A stretch of DNA of 64,000 nt from Antedon mediterranea. Taxonomy: Eukaryota; Echinodermata; Crinoidea; Comatulida; Antedonidae. This document shows positions 1 to 12,442 of this stretch, piece by piece. A program made the position numbers and the translations under genes. The notes beneath the pieces are model-generated. The model saw only the letters and a program-made list of their open reading frames with translations, was not told the DNA's origin and did not search any database. Position 1 is the first letter of the stretch. The number at the start of each line of letters is the position of its first letter. Location of the stretch: positions 34,025,795 through 34,089,794 of the forward strand of contig NC_092670.1 in assembly GCF_964355755.1 (NCBI RefSeq), written 5' to 3'.

Positions 1-1745
1 ACCGGTCGTCGGAGAGTGCGAGGAGGAATTACCTACTGAGGCAAACTGCATGCGTAAGTGATTTGAACATCTCACGTGAGATCAACATCCAATCAGAAAA
101 CAGTATTCTGGCTAGCTGGCAGTTTCGTTGAGCGTAAAAAAATATTGCATTCGGGACTAGCTTGGTATCAACAAAAAAACACTAGTAGACGGTCACACAC
201 ATGTTGTATGGCATTGGCCTTGGGTAGGCCTAGAATCAATCACAATAATGCCATGGTGTTAATAGTTATAATACAGCTGAGTTGGTGGTCATCATGTCAT
301 TCAACATTGACTGATTGAGACTAGCTTAAAATGGATATGAAAGGATTTTAAAATTTCACAAAAATGACTTTGTATGAATCCTTTTAATGTTAATAAACAG
401 CACACAAAAAAATAGATTCAAATACCTAGTAGAACTTGAGAAATAAATAAATTAAATTTTGGTATAATATAAAACGTCCGCAAAATGGCCGACCAACTGG
501 CACGCCATCTTAATTTTTATGAACGTTCTATACGCACGTACGAAATCGTCAAATTTAGAGTTTGAAACACCCGGGGTTGTAGCCACGGCAGCAGTCGTTT
601 TGTGATTGGTTAATGAATTTTAATACAGTCCAATCACCGCCTTGTTTCGTTCGCGGTCTGTGTGGTGTAAACAAAATAAACAAACCCATCCTACACGAGA
701 CTCACACGTGTTGCAAGCTCCCTGTTGCTGCAGTCGTAGAAAATATCGATATTTCACAAATCAATAAAAAGTTATGTCTGCAAAGATTGTACGTGAAAAG
801 AAGAAAGGGTGTATTTGTACATCTCACACTAAACCACTCACGCAGACTACAAATTAGGCTAGGTCTAGTAGACTATATTTTCTTCTAAATTCGCTAGTAC
901 TATACTAGGCTAGGCCTACACATGGAGTTACTCCGTGGCCTACCAGTACAAGAGAGTAGTCTAGTAGTCGCCAGGCACAATTGTGCCTACCATTAACACC
1001 TTCAACGATACATCAAGGAGCATACGCTCTCAGCTCACCTCTGGCCGGGCGACTAAACACCGTATCCAGCAGTCATCGCTACTAAAAAGGCCTAGCTAGC
1101 TCCAGGCCATGGCATTGTCAAACACCATTTACTCGTCCAACCGTTTCTTCAAAACGATGTTAACACCCGTCTTAACAAGACGATGTGGACGAATTTCCAT
1201 CAATTTCAGTTAATTACCACGAAATAATAATAAAATGAATGTTTCAATAATAAGTGTATAATAAATAGCGAAATAAACATCGCTCGTGCGAGAGGAGGAG
1301 GGTCGAGAGAGAGGCCAAGGAGATCGACTCTGTGATTCTCACGCATGCGCAAAATAACTCCGTGTACCCAGAAAGATAGGCATTTGGCTATGAATTTCGT
1401 AAAAGGTGGCCTTGAAAAACGAAATTAAAATCCGTTTAAAAAAAAACATGGTTGATAATATGAATTAATTTTATTCGATTAGGCTAACATACTTATCCAA
1501 GAATAAAAATATCAAAGCGATAAGTAATTACTACCATGCTTTTGCATCAATCAATGATTTACTGCTAAATTCCTATCTCTGTAATACAAAAATAACTTTT
1601 AGTGACGTCACAAAAAGTTTTTCACAGGTTTCTCAGGGGCGTTTTGAGGGCGTTGTCGTCCTCCAAAACATTAAGTATGACTATGGCAAGCTTAAAACTG
1701 ATTGATCTACACGTTGAGCCAATAAAATGATATTGCTAGGAACCC
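1..1745. other. Intergenic sequence, no gene seen
   Basis: Open frames here are short and lack recognisable domains or splice structure. The sequence is AT-rich and contains several copies of the palindromic octamer TAGGCCTA that is scattered through the whole window. No RNA gene or transposon terminus was recognised. Confidence 0.5.
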
Positions 1746-1843
1746 TTTCATATCAGTGGTGGCGCCAGCGGGGGGGGGGCTACGGGGGGCTCTATCCCCC
1801 TCGTCGGGGAGCCTAGCCCTCCCCCCCCCCCCCCCCCGTCGGG

Positions 1844-2491
1844 GAACACGGGTACTTTTTGTCGGGGAATATAATATACAGTAAAAAATGTTTGCGTTCA
1901 CTTCATAGCTTCAGCGCCTAGAAAACCACGACGTTCCATTGACCGTGAGAGTACGTCAGAGGGCTATTATGCACTTTTATGCATTCATTTATTGCCAGCG
2001 ATCTAACTTACTACTAAACATTAGCTAGGTACGCACTTGTCTGGCGGTATCCCTTTGTACGAATCGTTCAACGTTGGGTCGACACGCGTGGTATCAAGTT
2101 CCATCCAGGGACCAAAATGTGTAATGTAGTTATTTTCCAGGCGAAGTTTACCGGCGGTTACCGAAGGGAACACGGGTACTTTTTGTCGGGGAATATAATA
2201 TACAGTAAAAAGCGTTCGCGTTCACTTCGTAGCTAGCTTCAGCGCCTAGAAAACCGCGACGTTTCATTGACCGTGAGAGTACATCTCAGAGTGATATTAT
2301 GCACTTTATATGCATTCATTATTGCCAGCGATCTAACTTACTACTAAACAATAGCTAGGTTCGCACTTGTCTGTCGGTATCCCTTTGTACGAATCGTTCA
2401 ACGTTGGGTCAAGACGCGTGATACCATGTTCCATCCAGGGACCAAAATGTGTACTGTAGTTATTTTCCAGGCGAAGTTTACTGACGGTTAC
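1844..2491. repeat. Two-copy 324-bp tandem repeat inside the hAT element
   Basis: A block starting GAACACGGGTACTTTTTGTC at 1844 recurs at 2168 with scattered substitutions. The two copies are adjacent, period 324 bp. It looks like an internal duplication of the transposon and has no coding potential. Confidence 0.8.
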
Positions 2492-2779
2492 GTCGTGTAC
2501 TGCGTCGACGTACGCTACACTACAGCAGCAAAAACAAATTATGTTAATTGTTCGTATGTTCACCAATTTTTTAATTTACAAGTAACCTTCTCTGTACCGT
2601 GGGGCACCTAAAATAAATTTTTCATCCATTACTAAACAAAAAAACATGCCATTTTTGCTTAGCCAACATCTTATAGCTAAGTTATTACATTTTCAATGTC
2701 CTGTATGTCATGAATTTCTCACCACTCGGAAGTCCAGATGGTACGTACGCATACACTTGGGAGGAATAAACTTATTTCC

Positions 2780-3070
2780 CCGACTGAAAAAGGTCTACGC
2801 TTGCGTTTTTTAAGCCTCTAGGCCTGATGTTTCCAAAGTATAAAATGCAATTTTTTGAAGACCTGCAGCTCTAGTTTTAAACAGTTTCTTAGCTCAGCCC
2901 CAACAATAAAGCTGGTCATATTTCGAAGTACAAGAAGTGCATTTTCCGGGACCTAACATCTCTTAGCTCAGTCACAACCATGATAGGGACTTATATATTT
3001 TGTTTCATGTTTTGAAGTATAATAAGTCCAATTTCCGGGACCTCCAACTCTATTTTTCTAAATTTTCTTT
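2780..3070. repeat. Degenerate short tandem repeats inside the hAT element
   Basis: Phrases such as AAGTATAA...TGCAATTT, AAGTACAAGAAGTGCATTTT and AAGTATAATAAGTCCAATTT, each followed by a variant of CCGGGACCT, recur at irregular 80-110 bp spacing. They appear to be diverged copies of one internal repeat. Confidence 0.45.
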
Positions 3071-3379
3071 GAAACTTTATTTTTTAAATTAAAAAATATG
3101 GATTGAAACAGTCATCGCGCATCGTTTTTTTGCACGCAGTATTTTATTTATGCATTATAAAAAATGGAAAAAAATGGCTACCCTAAATCTGATTAAAATG
3201 ACCTCAAATGACGCTAGAACGCGTTGCTTCCGGGGGCTTCGCCCCCTGGACCCCACCGGGGGCCCTTGGCGGCCCCCAGGCCCCCAGCCTAGTGATGCTC
3301 GCTTCGCTCGCATAGCCCCCTCGTCGGGGAATGTAGCCCCCGCGTCGGGAAGATCCTGGCGCCACCCCTGTTTCATATC

Positions 3380-4618
3380 CATTTTAAGTGCCTGTTCAGA
3401 CCTACGGAGTTATGTTTTCGTATTGTACGCGGCGTACAACTCCAAGACCTGAACAAGGAAAAGATTAGAATAGAAACCTTTATTGTTAATACAGCTAACT
3501 AACCTTCAACTTTTATTGTAAAATTGCAGCTCTCTCTGTTGTCATAAGAGTCGGTAACATTGAATACAAACAGGTGCCTTCCAATCGCAAGAATAGCGGG
3601 AAATACATCTGCTGGATTCGAAGAGATTTTTTTTTAGTTGTCGGCTGAATAGTCAATGGTGTTCGTAGGTGTATTGTAATCAGTTACTATCAAATTGTCA
3701 GGCGGACATTTCAAAACAAGCCTTCCAATATCTATCAATATCTATATCTATTTAATCAGTCTATAACTTTGTAACCGCAATTGTCATAGAGTACGGTATT
3801 GGTTTTGGTGTCAAATAGTTCACAGTATTGTTGAGCGGAAATCCGTTCAGGATAGAACTAGATTCAATTTTGTGAAAATACCGCGCGGTAATTATGGATT
3901 CTGGCCAACCAACGACATTGATTGACGTCATCAATTAACACTTTTTTTTTGCGTGAGTCCGTCGAGTCAAAAAGTTGTTGAATCTCATTAATGTGTATAC
4001 TAAAATTATTCAACAAATACATTCTTTACCGAAGTTGAAAAAAAAATTTGTTTTTAATCTTTAATTAGATGTTTGTGTTGCTTGAGTATAATGGTCTACC
4101 AAAAAAACAGAAGGAAGTATTACATCAAAGCTGTTATGATGCAATGATTCGTCGAGGAATATCATATTCTTAACATGTCTCACTCGCGTACTACCAAAAA
4201 TAGAAAAAAATTAGATGAAATAGGATAAAAGAAGAGATGATGTTATGCGTACTAATAATAATACACACATGAACATTCATATGTCATAATCTTAAATATA
4301 ATAGAAGCTAAAGTATCTCATTGTCTCACTCACACACTATCGAAAAGAGAAAAAAAAATAGAGGAAAATAAGATAAAAGAATAGATTATGTTATTCGTAC
4401 TAATAATACAAACCTGCGCATTCATATATGTTAATTAATTCTAACTATTCAACGATCGTTAAATATTAATTTTTTTTATTTTTCCGTGTTCGAAGACAAA
4501 TCTTCTCGCGTACGGTACGAAAAACTCTTAAGAATATTCTGTGAACAACCTCGCGTGAAATCCAACGGCGCATATATTTAAAACGGACGTAACGTTTACT
4601 ACCTATCCTATCCTACAA
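3380..4618. other. Intergenic sequence, no gene seen
   Basis: AT-rich sequence with short direct similarities (for example GAGAAAAAAAATAGA-type stretches near 4200 and 4345). No supported gene, RNA or transposon end was found. Confidence 0.45.
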
Positions 4619-5065
4619 ACTATTGTTTGTAAAAGACAAACATTGGTTTGTCTATAATAAAAAGACAAACAATGATTTGTCTATAATAAAGAAAAACAAT
4701 GGTTTGTCTCTAATAAAATGACAAACAATGGTTTGTAAATAATGAAGTTTGGTAAAGAAAAAAAATAGTTTTTAAAAAACAATTATGGTTTGTAAACGAA
4801 AAATCATAGTTTGATAAAAAGACACAAAAAAATGGTTTGTGTCTATAATAAAAAGACAAACTGTGATTTGTAACAGACAAACTGTGGTTTGTAAAAGACA
4901 AACCATAGTTTGATCAAAAGACAAACCATAGTTTGATCAAAAGACAAACCATAGTTTTTTAACAAATCATAGTTCGTATTTTACATGGTTTGTCTAAAAA
5001 CCATTATTTTGTCTTTCGATAAAAAGAGAAACCATAATTTTTCTTTACAAACCATGCTTTTTATT
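4619..5065. repeat. Cluster of short hairpin repeats (GACAAACNATGGTTTGTC type)
   Basis: At least a dozen copies of a small inverted repeat, of the form GACAAAC-N(2-3)-TGGTTTGTC with variants, sit 30-45 bp apart, separated by TATAATAAAAA-like linkers. Each copy can pair with itself and with its neighbours. Orientation-neutral motifs such as CAAACCATAGTTTG are included. A stray copy lies near 5205-5235. No coding potential. Confidence 0.75.
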
Positions 5066-5735
5066 TAATGGATAACGTGCATCTAAATCGAGCAATTAGT
5101 CTATTTCTTAGATATCGAAAAGCTTGTTATGATCTGTCCGTCTGACAATTTGGCAGTAGTCACTGATTTTAATAATCCCACGGCCACCTATTCTGCCAAA
5201 AAGACAAACCTTTATTGTAAGAGACAAACCATGGTTCAGAAATGGAATAATGAAAGAACATACTTATTTTCTATGCAAAAATCAAAAGATATATACATCT
5301 AAAGCCTTACATCTAAAGGCTAATCTAGAAATCATCTCTATCACTCGACAACAAATAAAGATAAAGTTTACTCACGCCTGACATTTAATTTTATTAACGG
5401 TAGCCAATACATATATACGAAAGGAATCCCAGTGTCAGGTATCAAATGGTGCAAGCAGATTCACTAAGATTGAAATCTTGATCCACGATCCATCAAAGAA
5501 CCTGCAAGATCGTCAACACAAGAGGTAAGTTTTTAGACCTATGCTTTTTAGTCGCGTGGACGCGACTCTATAGTTCACTATGTCGGTCGGTTGGTTGGTC
5601 GGTCAGTCTGGTATAACTATGCTTAGCACGCGACTTATGGCTGTTGGCCTTGTTGTATTATAAATTATATTTTGGAACGTTTTACATGACAATTTCTAGG
5701 AGAGTCATTTTAACGTAACTTGTTAGTTTGGACAA
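5066..5735. other. Intergenic sequence before a Helitron
   Basis: No gene seen. Contains short GGTTGGTCGGTC-type repetition near 5585-5605 and one outlying copy of the hairpin repeat from the preceding cluster. Confidence 0.4.
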
Positions 5736-7198
5736 TTTATATATAAATTTACGTAAGGGCAAAATTCGGTAAATCGCGCCTTACTTTTAGAATTTTTACT
5801 CGATGGTATATAAAGTTGGTTCGTACTTTCGGTACTGATTTTAACCACCTGATGTAACCCTGTTTACTAATTAAATTAAGTTAGATAATTAGTTATTGAC
5901 GATTAAAACTAATTTAGGTTCAACGATTTGCCCCAAATAGGGGTGTTTTCCGATCGTGGTATACACTGTCTAATGGATGTCCATCTTGAAAAATACCCTC
6001 CACAAAAATGCGAGGAGGCTTCGCATTTTCCTATCTCCTCCTACGATAATTGTTTTTAATAGCTGAAAACCGGTTGAACAGCTCGAGTACAGTATCATAA
6101 TGTTGAAGACAGGCCGATTTTCTTAAAAAATACTATTTTTATAGATTTAATATACGTTTATGCAAATGTATTGATTTGAAATGAATGGAACATTCCAATC
6201 TCTGTTCCACAAGTGTCTATTCCCTCAGGCGTCGTAAAGGCAAGTACTGTATACTCATAACAGAAATTCGATCCATTTTTTTTTCAATCTGTGCTGCAGA
6301 GGTTGGATATAGATTTTTTTTAACGGATAATGAGCTAGCGTTTTCAGTCGCCGTATATTATTTACAAATCTTTATTATTGCAGTTAAACCACCCACGTGA
6401 CATCATCACCCTTCCCTCACTGGCATGAGTAGCGTTGTAAAGCCAGTAGAGGATAGGCCTACGGTGCATCACATGCCCTAAACGTAGATCAACTTTGGTG
6501 GGTAGGGTTAGGAACCAACTTAAGTATGAATTGGCTCTAAGAAACAATTGAAAACCATTAGGCCTACTAATTAAGTTGAGTTAGATAATTTAATATTTAT
6601 TGACGATTAAATCGAATTTATGATTTGCCACGAATAGGGGTGGTTTTCACAAATTGTTTTACATTATATAAACATATTATCGGGCATATTATACACGTCG
6701 TAGTGATGTATCGTTACATGTACTATACTATTTCAATCGACTAGGACGGTGATAGTTTCAACAAAGTATTACATCGCAATGTTTTACTGTGTTTAGTGGT
6801 ATATTATTTGTAAAACATGAAAACAATTAATATTTCGTTACTACATGGATAAAGAATATATTTAAAAATTGTTCCTCTTTGCACCCATCCTCTTTCCCAT
6901 CCCTCAACCCTAATGTTACATACAAAAAACAAATTAAGTTTGTTTAAATTTGACTTAAACAATTGGTCTCATTTTGTGACAAGTTTCTCTTTAGGAAGTA
7001 ATTCCCAGGGTGCTAATTTTAGTTCAGTACATAAATCACAGTGTCTATTTATTCGTTCCTGTAAACGACATGTATTATTGTCCTGCGGTACGTACATTTG
7101 AAATCGCCAGTTTTTTAACGCTGAAATTATTATGTATTCAAGAACCATCTGTGGGCACGACCTAGATGGTACGCGAGTGAAGCGAGCGTACCATCTAG
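5736..7198 (+). mobile_element. Non-autonomous Helitron, family I (copy A)
   Basis: Starts TTTATATATAAATTTACG (family consensus TCTATATATAAATTTACG) and ends with a long hairpin whose last arm is GTACCATCTAG, so the 3' end is CTAG. An A precedes and a T follows, the Helitron A|T target. Four other copies in this window share the whole body: GGGCAAAATTCGGTAAATCG near the start and GTGGGCACGACCTAGATGG near the end. Without helicase or Rep coding sequence the copy is non-autonomous. The first base pair TC is mutated to TT here. Confidence 0.82.
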
Positions 7199-7842
7199 TT
7201 TGAATAATTACTAATAACTGTAAATCGACTGCTTGAAAATATTAGATTTTTGAATAAATAAAAATAAATAAGAGAAAAGGTAAATAACATGAATTTATTT
7301 TCTTTTTCTCTAACAATGTAAACAAAAATACAAATTTAAATCTAATAAAAAAACTTGTGACAGCTAGCCAGTTAAGAAAAAAAGATATTTTGTAATAATA
7401 TTGATATTTGATTTAACATACAGAAACAAAAGAGGACAGCAAAGCACAAAAAGACAAGATGATTAATACCATGGAAGAACAGAAAACCAAAATAAATTAA
7501 AAGCGTTTATTCATTTTGTTTACGATATTGTTAGTGGAGTATATTATTGTATGAGTATATTGTATTTCAAAAAAAAAAAGGAATTCGGCTGTGGTCTGAC
7601 AAAAGTCCAGGCAATCTGTGGATTGACCCAAAACAAATTGCAATAGTTTCAAAACTTGTTTTTTTCTGATTTTGCAGTTATTGGAGTATTTTATTTTAAA
7701 AATCTACTAAAATCGGTTTAGTGGAACATATATTTTAGAGGTCATTTAAGTCATAACGTAATTTTCTACAGTTTACACGCTTATTAGATGATCTTTAAGA
7801 AAGAAGATCAACTATTGATATTGTACAAAATCTGTATCATTT
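7199..7842. other. Intergenic sequence, no gene seen
   Basis: AT-rich with no supported gene or transposon boundary. Confidence 0.4.
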
Positions 7843-7960
7843 GTTATCCGTAACTTTTGAGTTACGGATAACCATTTTGTTATTCTACTTTCTTTCCTCA
7901 ATTGGTGTTGTCAGCGTATCTAAAAAATTTGTAGGTATAACATTTTGTAAGTTAACTAAT
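7843..7960 (+). mobile_element. 5' end fragment of a Helentron-like element
   Basis: A perfect hairpin GTTATCCGTAAC...GTTACGGATAAC (7843-7872) is followed by TTTGTTATTCTACTTTCTTTCC and a sequence resembling the 5' region of the array units at 24.6-27.9 kb. The same order (hairpin, TTGTTATT, TTCTTTCTTTCC) is seen there. No matching 3' terminus was found downstream, so this looks like a truncated copy. Confidence 0.6.
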
Positions 7961-8387
7961 TTAAACCTTAAACAGTTTTAAATGAAACTTGACAAGTATT
8001 TTTTTTATTTGAATGGTCAGCTTTCTGTAATGGTTACATGCGTGAACAAATTTAAAAAACGCTAAAAAAATCAATCTGTAATCATACATTTCAGGTAATT
8101 TTAAGTATTGCGCACACATAGCATAAAAAATCCGTTTTTTAAATAGATTTTGTTCTTTATTTTTGTTACTGCACAATACACGCACGTACACGTTAAATGA
8201 TAATAAGCTTTGAAATAATGTAAAGCTTGTACAATTTGACCCATTATTTCAAAAGTTTGATTAAGTTAAGTAAGCCATTCAAGCATGAATTTATTTTCAT
8301 TTAATCAAGTAGCTGAATTGAACAAGATTAACCAATTATGATGTTTACAATTTTAATATCTCAAGATCTAAGATGCTTCTGGACCCA

Positions 8388-8550
8388 AGGCATTCTAACA
8401 GGATACTGAGCTCCGGAGATCATCGTATTTATCTGTGGCTAAGACAGGATCAGATACACGCTCCTCCATTGCACAATACTATTTGTCACAGCCAAAGACT
8501 GTTACTATCTTGGCAAGGCGAGCTCAATGTCCTGTTGTTAGATTGTCTTG
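8388..8550. mobile_element. Short MITE-like repeat with GAGCTC-containing inverted ends
   Basis: Left end reads GGCATTCTAACAGGATACTG followed by AGCTCCGGAGATCA; right end is the inverse, GCTCAATGTCCTGTTGTTAG followed by ATTG. Related copies occur at 37615-37850 and 50775-50945. The interior carries TCTGTGGCT and its inverse GTCACAGCC. No coding sequence; the target duplication was not resolved. Confidence 0.6.
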
Positions 8551-10208
8551 CTAGAACTTCAAATAGAGTATTAATTCACATTTATTTGCAATATGTCGAC
8601 ATTAAATAAATATAAAAAAATGTTTTAAAATCCCTCGTTATCGGCAGAACCAGTGGTTTCGTTAAACACAGAATCACAGTTTGTAGTTGTGCAATGTTCA
8701 AATGAATTAACCAGCAATGTTTTGACTGATTTTTAAATACATTTTTTGACTGCTGTAACTAAATTTCATCAGTTTTTTAACTGTAACAATTTTTAACAAT
8801 GTTTAAAACTTACTTTATCACGTTTTTATTACTGAAAGTTATTAATTTGTATATTGAATTTTGTCAATTGCTGAATTTCATATCAGTAACTAAATAACGG
8901 TTTTATATTTCTGTATTTAACAGAATTTCATTAATGTTTTCTTATTATTATCTACCGCTTTCCAATCAGCTTTTGACATTTTGTATATTACTACTCAATT
9001 GAGATATGGTATTCAATGTATTCAGTAAATAAAATACACGTATCTTTGCATATGGTTGCCTTGTTATTGTTTTAATGGTATGAAATAATAATTATATAAT
9101 CTTTAATAATTGTTCATCAAATCAGTATTCATAATTTACGTAAAACCACGGTAATGCGGAGATACATTGTACAATATGTAAGTTATTTCTTGCAAGGTAC
9201 GAGAATATTAGTGTATTTCAATCAAATTAATTGGCGTGTATTTCATGTTTATCATTTTGTGTGATCCATTCTGGTAGGTATTTACCTATTTTAGAATATG
9301 TATACATCGTAGTAATATTCCATCAAGTGTAGTAGTTTGTTGTATGCTTACACAGTACTATTGGAACCATTTCATCAATGTGTAATTTTTATTTCTATGG
9401 TTCGATACATTACTATACTGTCAATGTTGGTTATTATATATATATATATATATATTATATACGCATTTCATCATCTGTGATGCTTGTAAGTTTCTATTTG
9501 AGTTTCTGTACTGTCCATATTTTGTTATTCCTTGTTATGTTATTATGTTTTCCATAATTGTTGGGTGGTTTGCATGTAAAATGTCTTCTAGCGTAGTGTA
9601 CACATACTATATACTCTAAACCAGTCGGTTTAGAATTCATTTTGTTCCGGTTACTTCGTTCTTGTATATAAATTTACGAAATAAATGGTATTATATTAGT
9701 TGTATCTTAGCATTAGAGTAAAGCTCGAAGTAATTGATATCATAAATTATTTCGAATACAAATGTAAAGGTTGATGTAAACACCAACCGTCAATTCTCAT
9801 TATATATACAAGATCTACGGATTATTGTGGCAGCTCTCAACAACAAAAAACTAGACAATTAACAATAATAACATGACATTTTTAGTTAGTTGCCAGGTAA
9901 AAAAGAAACGACTTTTATTATTAGCAATCCAATTCGTCACAATCATGGTTCATTTTAAATTGTAATCAAACTCAAAGTCTCTGTCAGTATATAATGGTTA
10001 CAAAAAATCAATTGTGCAGTGACAATTGTATCAGTCGTCGGTTTCCAGTAACATTGACAGTTACAACAAGCAAGATTTCAAACACTCACACACCCTCTAT
10101 ATCAGCATATCCAGCAGGCGCTTAAACATACAGTAGTAGTTGTAATTCATTAATTTAATCTTTTATTTATGATTCTCTTTCTCCATAGAAATTAAAATTA
10201 CATCTAGG
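8551..10208. other. Intergenic AT-rich sequence, no gene seen
   Basis: No supported gene. Includes a short (TA)n run near 9435-9462. Reading frames are closed in all frames at short intervals. Confidence 0.45.
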
Positions 10209-11205
10209 TCTATATATACATTTATGTAAGGGCAAAATTCGGTAAATCGCGCGTTATTTCTAGGATTTTTACTCGATGGTATATAAAGTTGGTTCATACG
10301 TTCCGTACTGATTTTAACCACCTAATGTAACCATGTTTACTGATTATTGTTCAGTTAGATAATTCTTTATTGACGATTAAAACGAATTGAGGTTCAATGA
10401 TTTGCCCTAAATAGAGGTGTTTTCCAATCGTTGTATATACACTGCTTAATGGATGTCGATGCTGAAAAATACGCGCACACAATAATACGAAGATTCTTCG
10501 CATTTACCTATTTCCTTCTACAATAATTGTTTTCATAGCCGAAAATTGGTTAAACAGCTCAAGTAGGCCTACATCATAATGTACAAGACAAGCCGATTTT
10601 GTTTAAAAAAAACTCCTTTGATAGATTTAATATACGTTTATACAACGTATTGCTTAGTGATAAATGAAATATTTCAATCTCTCAGTCTCCCAGTATGAAT
10701 ATTTGGTATAACACAAGTAGGTAAATATATGAACTCTTAGGGATAAACTTTAGGTATATTTTTGATCGCCATTTGAAGCGCAAATTTCTTACTGTGAGTG
10801 TGGGTACTGTTAGAAAAATACACTTTATTTCTGACAGTAGCTCCTCAACGTTTGTATTAATTAATAATTACAAAAAAAATATAAACGTCGTAGTGGTGTA
10901 TCGTTACATGTACTTTACTATTTCAGTCGACTATGAAAGTGACAGTTCCAACAAATTATGTTTTATTGTGTTTAACGGTATATTATTTCAGGGAAGAGTT
11001 AATTTAACTCTTCCCTGATTATTTATAAAACATAAAAAGAAATTTTGTGTTACTGACAGTTGCTTCTCAACGTTTGTATTAATTAATGATTACAACAAAT
11101 ATAAACGTCGTAGTGGTGTATCGTTACATGTACTTTACTATTTTAATCGAATATGACAGTGACAGTTTCAAAAAATTATGTTTACTGTGTTTAGAGTGAT
11201 ATATA
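10209..11205 (+). mobile_element. Helitron family I, copy B (3' truncated)
   Basis: Begins TCTATATATACATTTATG followed by GGGCAAAATTCGGTAAATCG, matching the 5' end of the other family I copies. Similarity fades around 11200, in the region with TCGTAGTGGTGTATCGTTAC, and the CTAG-ending 3' hairpin is missing. It contains an internal direct duplication of about 220 bp (first copy from about 10833, second from about 11055). Between the copies lies a 29-bp palindrome, annotated separately. Confidence 0.7.
10989..11017. repeat. 29-bp perfect palindrome
   Basis: CAGGGAAGAGTTAA and its exact inverse are separated by one T. It sits between the two halves of the internal duplication of Helitron copy B. 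Similar palindromes with the core GAAGAGT occur at 59266-59290 and 63331-63373. Confidence 0.85.
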
Positions 11206-11212
11206 TAGAGAG

Positions 11213-11520
11213 AGAGATCCCGCCTCGTGAACAAAAATACTGAAAGATGAGGGCGTATCAATTTGATCTCTGGTGCGCGTGCGTACAACCGATGACTAGT
11301 GCTGTTCCGCCGTACCACGCCGAGAATGTTAAAGAGTCGCTATCCAATCGAGTTTGAACAATACCATGAAAGCCCGAGTGGTCTAATGGTTAGGACATCT
11401 GCATATCAAGCAGGCGGTCCGAGTTGGAGTCTCATTCTCACAGATTTCCTCATCTTTATCGTTTCAAATTTCAGTATATCACCGGGCGGTTTAGAATTAA
11501 TGTTCTGTGCCTGATTTGTT
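11213..11520 (+). repeat. Asp-like tRNA-bearing repeat, copy 1
   Basis: The block AGATCCCGCCTC...GGGCGTATCAATTTG...GTGCTGTTCCGCCGTACCAC...CACCGGGCGGTTTAGAATTA recurs at 21240-21545 (continuing at 22215) and 22262-22515, with 3' parts at 21060-21235 and 23155-23245. In every longer copy a tRNA-like sequence lies in the middle and a (TA)n run follows. Here the tRNA-like part is truncated. Confidence 0.7.
11372..11433 (+). pseudogene. Truncated tRNA-Asp(ATC)-like sequence
   Basis: Matches the two fuller copies at 21408 and 22341 through the D arm and anticodon stem-loop, but stops within the T arm. The 3' half of the acceptor stem and the TTTTT terminator present in the others are deleted. It cannot form a tRNA. 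Confidence 0.65.
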
Positions 11521-11534
11521 TATATATATATACA

Positions 11535-11584
<50 letters not shown>

Positions 11585-11605
11585 GTATATATATATATAT
11601 ATATA
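11521..11605. repeat. (TA)n microsatellite
   Basis: Long alternating TA run with a few interruptions, at the boundary between the two tRNA-bearing repeat families. Similar runs occur at 19206-19256, 20352-20391 and 22523-22550, also at boundaries of these repeats. Confidence 0.9.
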
Positions 11606-11718
11606 AATCATACTGTAAATTATAGAAACAGTGCTCATATTCGGAACATGATCTCATAATCGCGTCGAGCATAGCTCATTGGCGAAAGTTCCGTATTTTT
11701 TTAGTTGTATGAAAAAAT

Positions 11719-11789
11719 GTCTCTGGCGGGATTCGAACCTGCAACCTCTCGCTTACAGGGCGAGTATCATACCACTAGACCACAGAGCC
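11719..11789 (-). tRNA. tRNA-Thr(TGT)-like, copy 1
   Basis: Read on the minus strand, this 71-nt sequence folds into a cloverleaf. The acceptor arms are GGCTCTG and CAGAGAC (one mismatch), the D arm contains TGGTCTAGTGG, and the anticodon stem is CTCGC/GCGAG around the loop CCTGTAA. With U33 in place the anticodon is TGT, which reads ACA (threonine). The T loop is TTCGAAT but its stem has one mismatch. A run of six T follows the 3' end, as expected for RNA polymerase III termination. The body resembles tRNA-Pro more than a usual tRNA-Thr. The gene could be active or a tRNA-derived repeat. Confidence 0.6.
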
Positions 11790-12086
11790 ATGTATGGTAT
11801 TATCACAGATTTTCACCCACCAGATACATTCTCTCATACAACAAACGCCCTCACAATCAGTGGAGGCTTAACAAGTCAGAATAAATTCCAACTTTATTTC
11901 GCAACGGTTTTTTAAATAATATTGTGTATATGTAAATCAATGATGTTGCGTAGCACTGTGTAAATTATATATAAATCATACTGTAAATTATAGAAACAGT
12001 GCTCATATTCGGAACATGATCTCATAATCGCGTCGAGCATAGCTCATTGGCGAAAGTTCCGTATTTTTTTAGTTGTATGAAAAAAT

Positions 12087-12157
12087 GTCTCTGGCCGAAT
12101 TCGAACCTGCAACCTCTCGCTTACAGGGCGAGTATCATACCACTAGACTACAGAGCC
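12087..12157 (-). tRNA. tRNA-Thr(TGT)-like, copy 2
   Basis: Same structure as the copy at 11719, with TGT anticodon and a T-run terminator. The T arm differs (GCCGAATTCGAA on the plus strand), which leaves a mispaired T stem, and one D-arm position is changed. Probably less stable than the other copies. Confidence 0.5.
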
Positions 12158-12442
12158 ATGTATGGTATTATCACAGATTTTTACCCACCAGATACATTCT
12201 CTCATACAACAAACGCCCTCACAATCAGTGGAGGCTTAACAAGTCAGAATAAATTCCAACTTTAATTCGCAACGGTTTTTTAAATAATATTGTGTATATG
12301 TAAATCAATGATGTTGCGTAGCACTGTGTAAATTATATATAAATCATACTAACAGTGCTCATATTCGGAACATGATCTCATAATCGCGTCGAGCATAGCT
12401 CATTGGCGAAAGTTCCGTATTTTTTTAGTTGTATGAAAAAAT

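Larger units (their letters stand above)
1754..3370. mobile_element. Non-autonomous hAT-type DNA transposon
   Basis: The element begins CAGTGGTGGCGCCAG and ends with the near-inverse CTGGCGCCACCCCTG. It is flanked on both sides by the same 8-bp duplication, TTTCATAT (1746-1753 and 3371-3378). Eight-bp duplications and CAG...GGCGCCAG ends are typical of hAT transposons. It is 1617 bp long and has no transposase reading frame, so it must depend on an enzyme supplied elsewhere. Both subterminal regions are GC-rich with repeats of the type CCCCGACGAGGGGG, in contrast to the AT-rich interior. Class assignment rests on the ends and duplication, not on coding sequence. Confidence 0.82.

Noticed and set aside
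3150-3452. GC-rich open frames on both strands
   Set aside because: They lie in the GC-rich end of the hAT element and show no domain.
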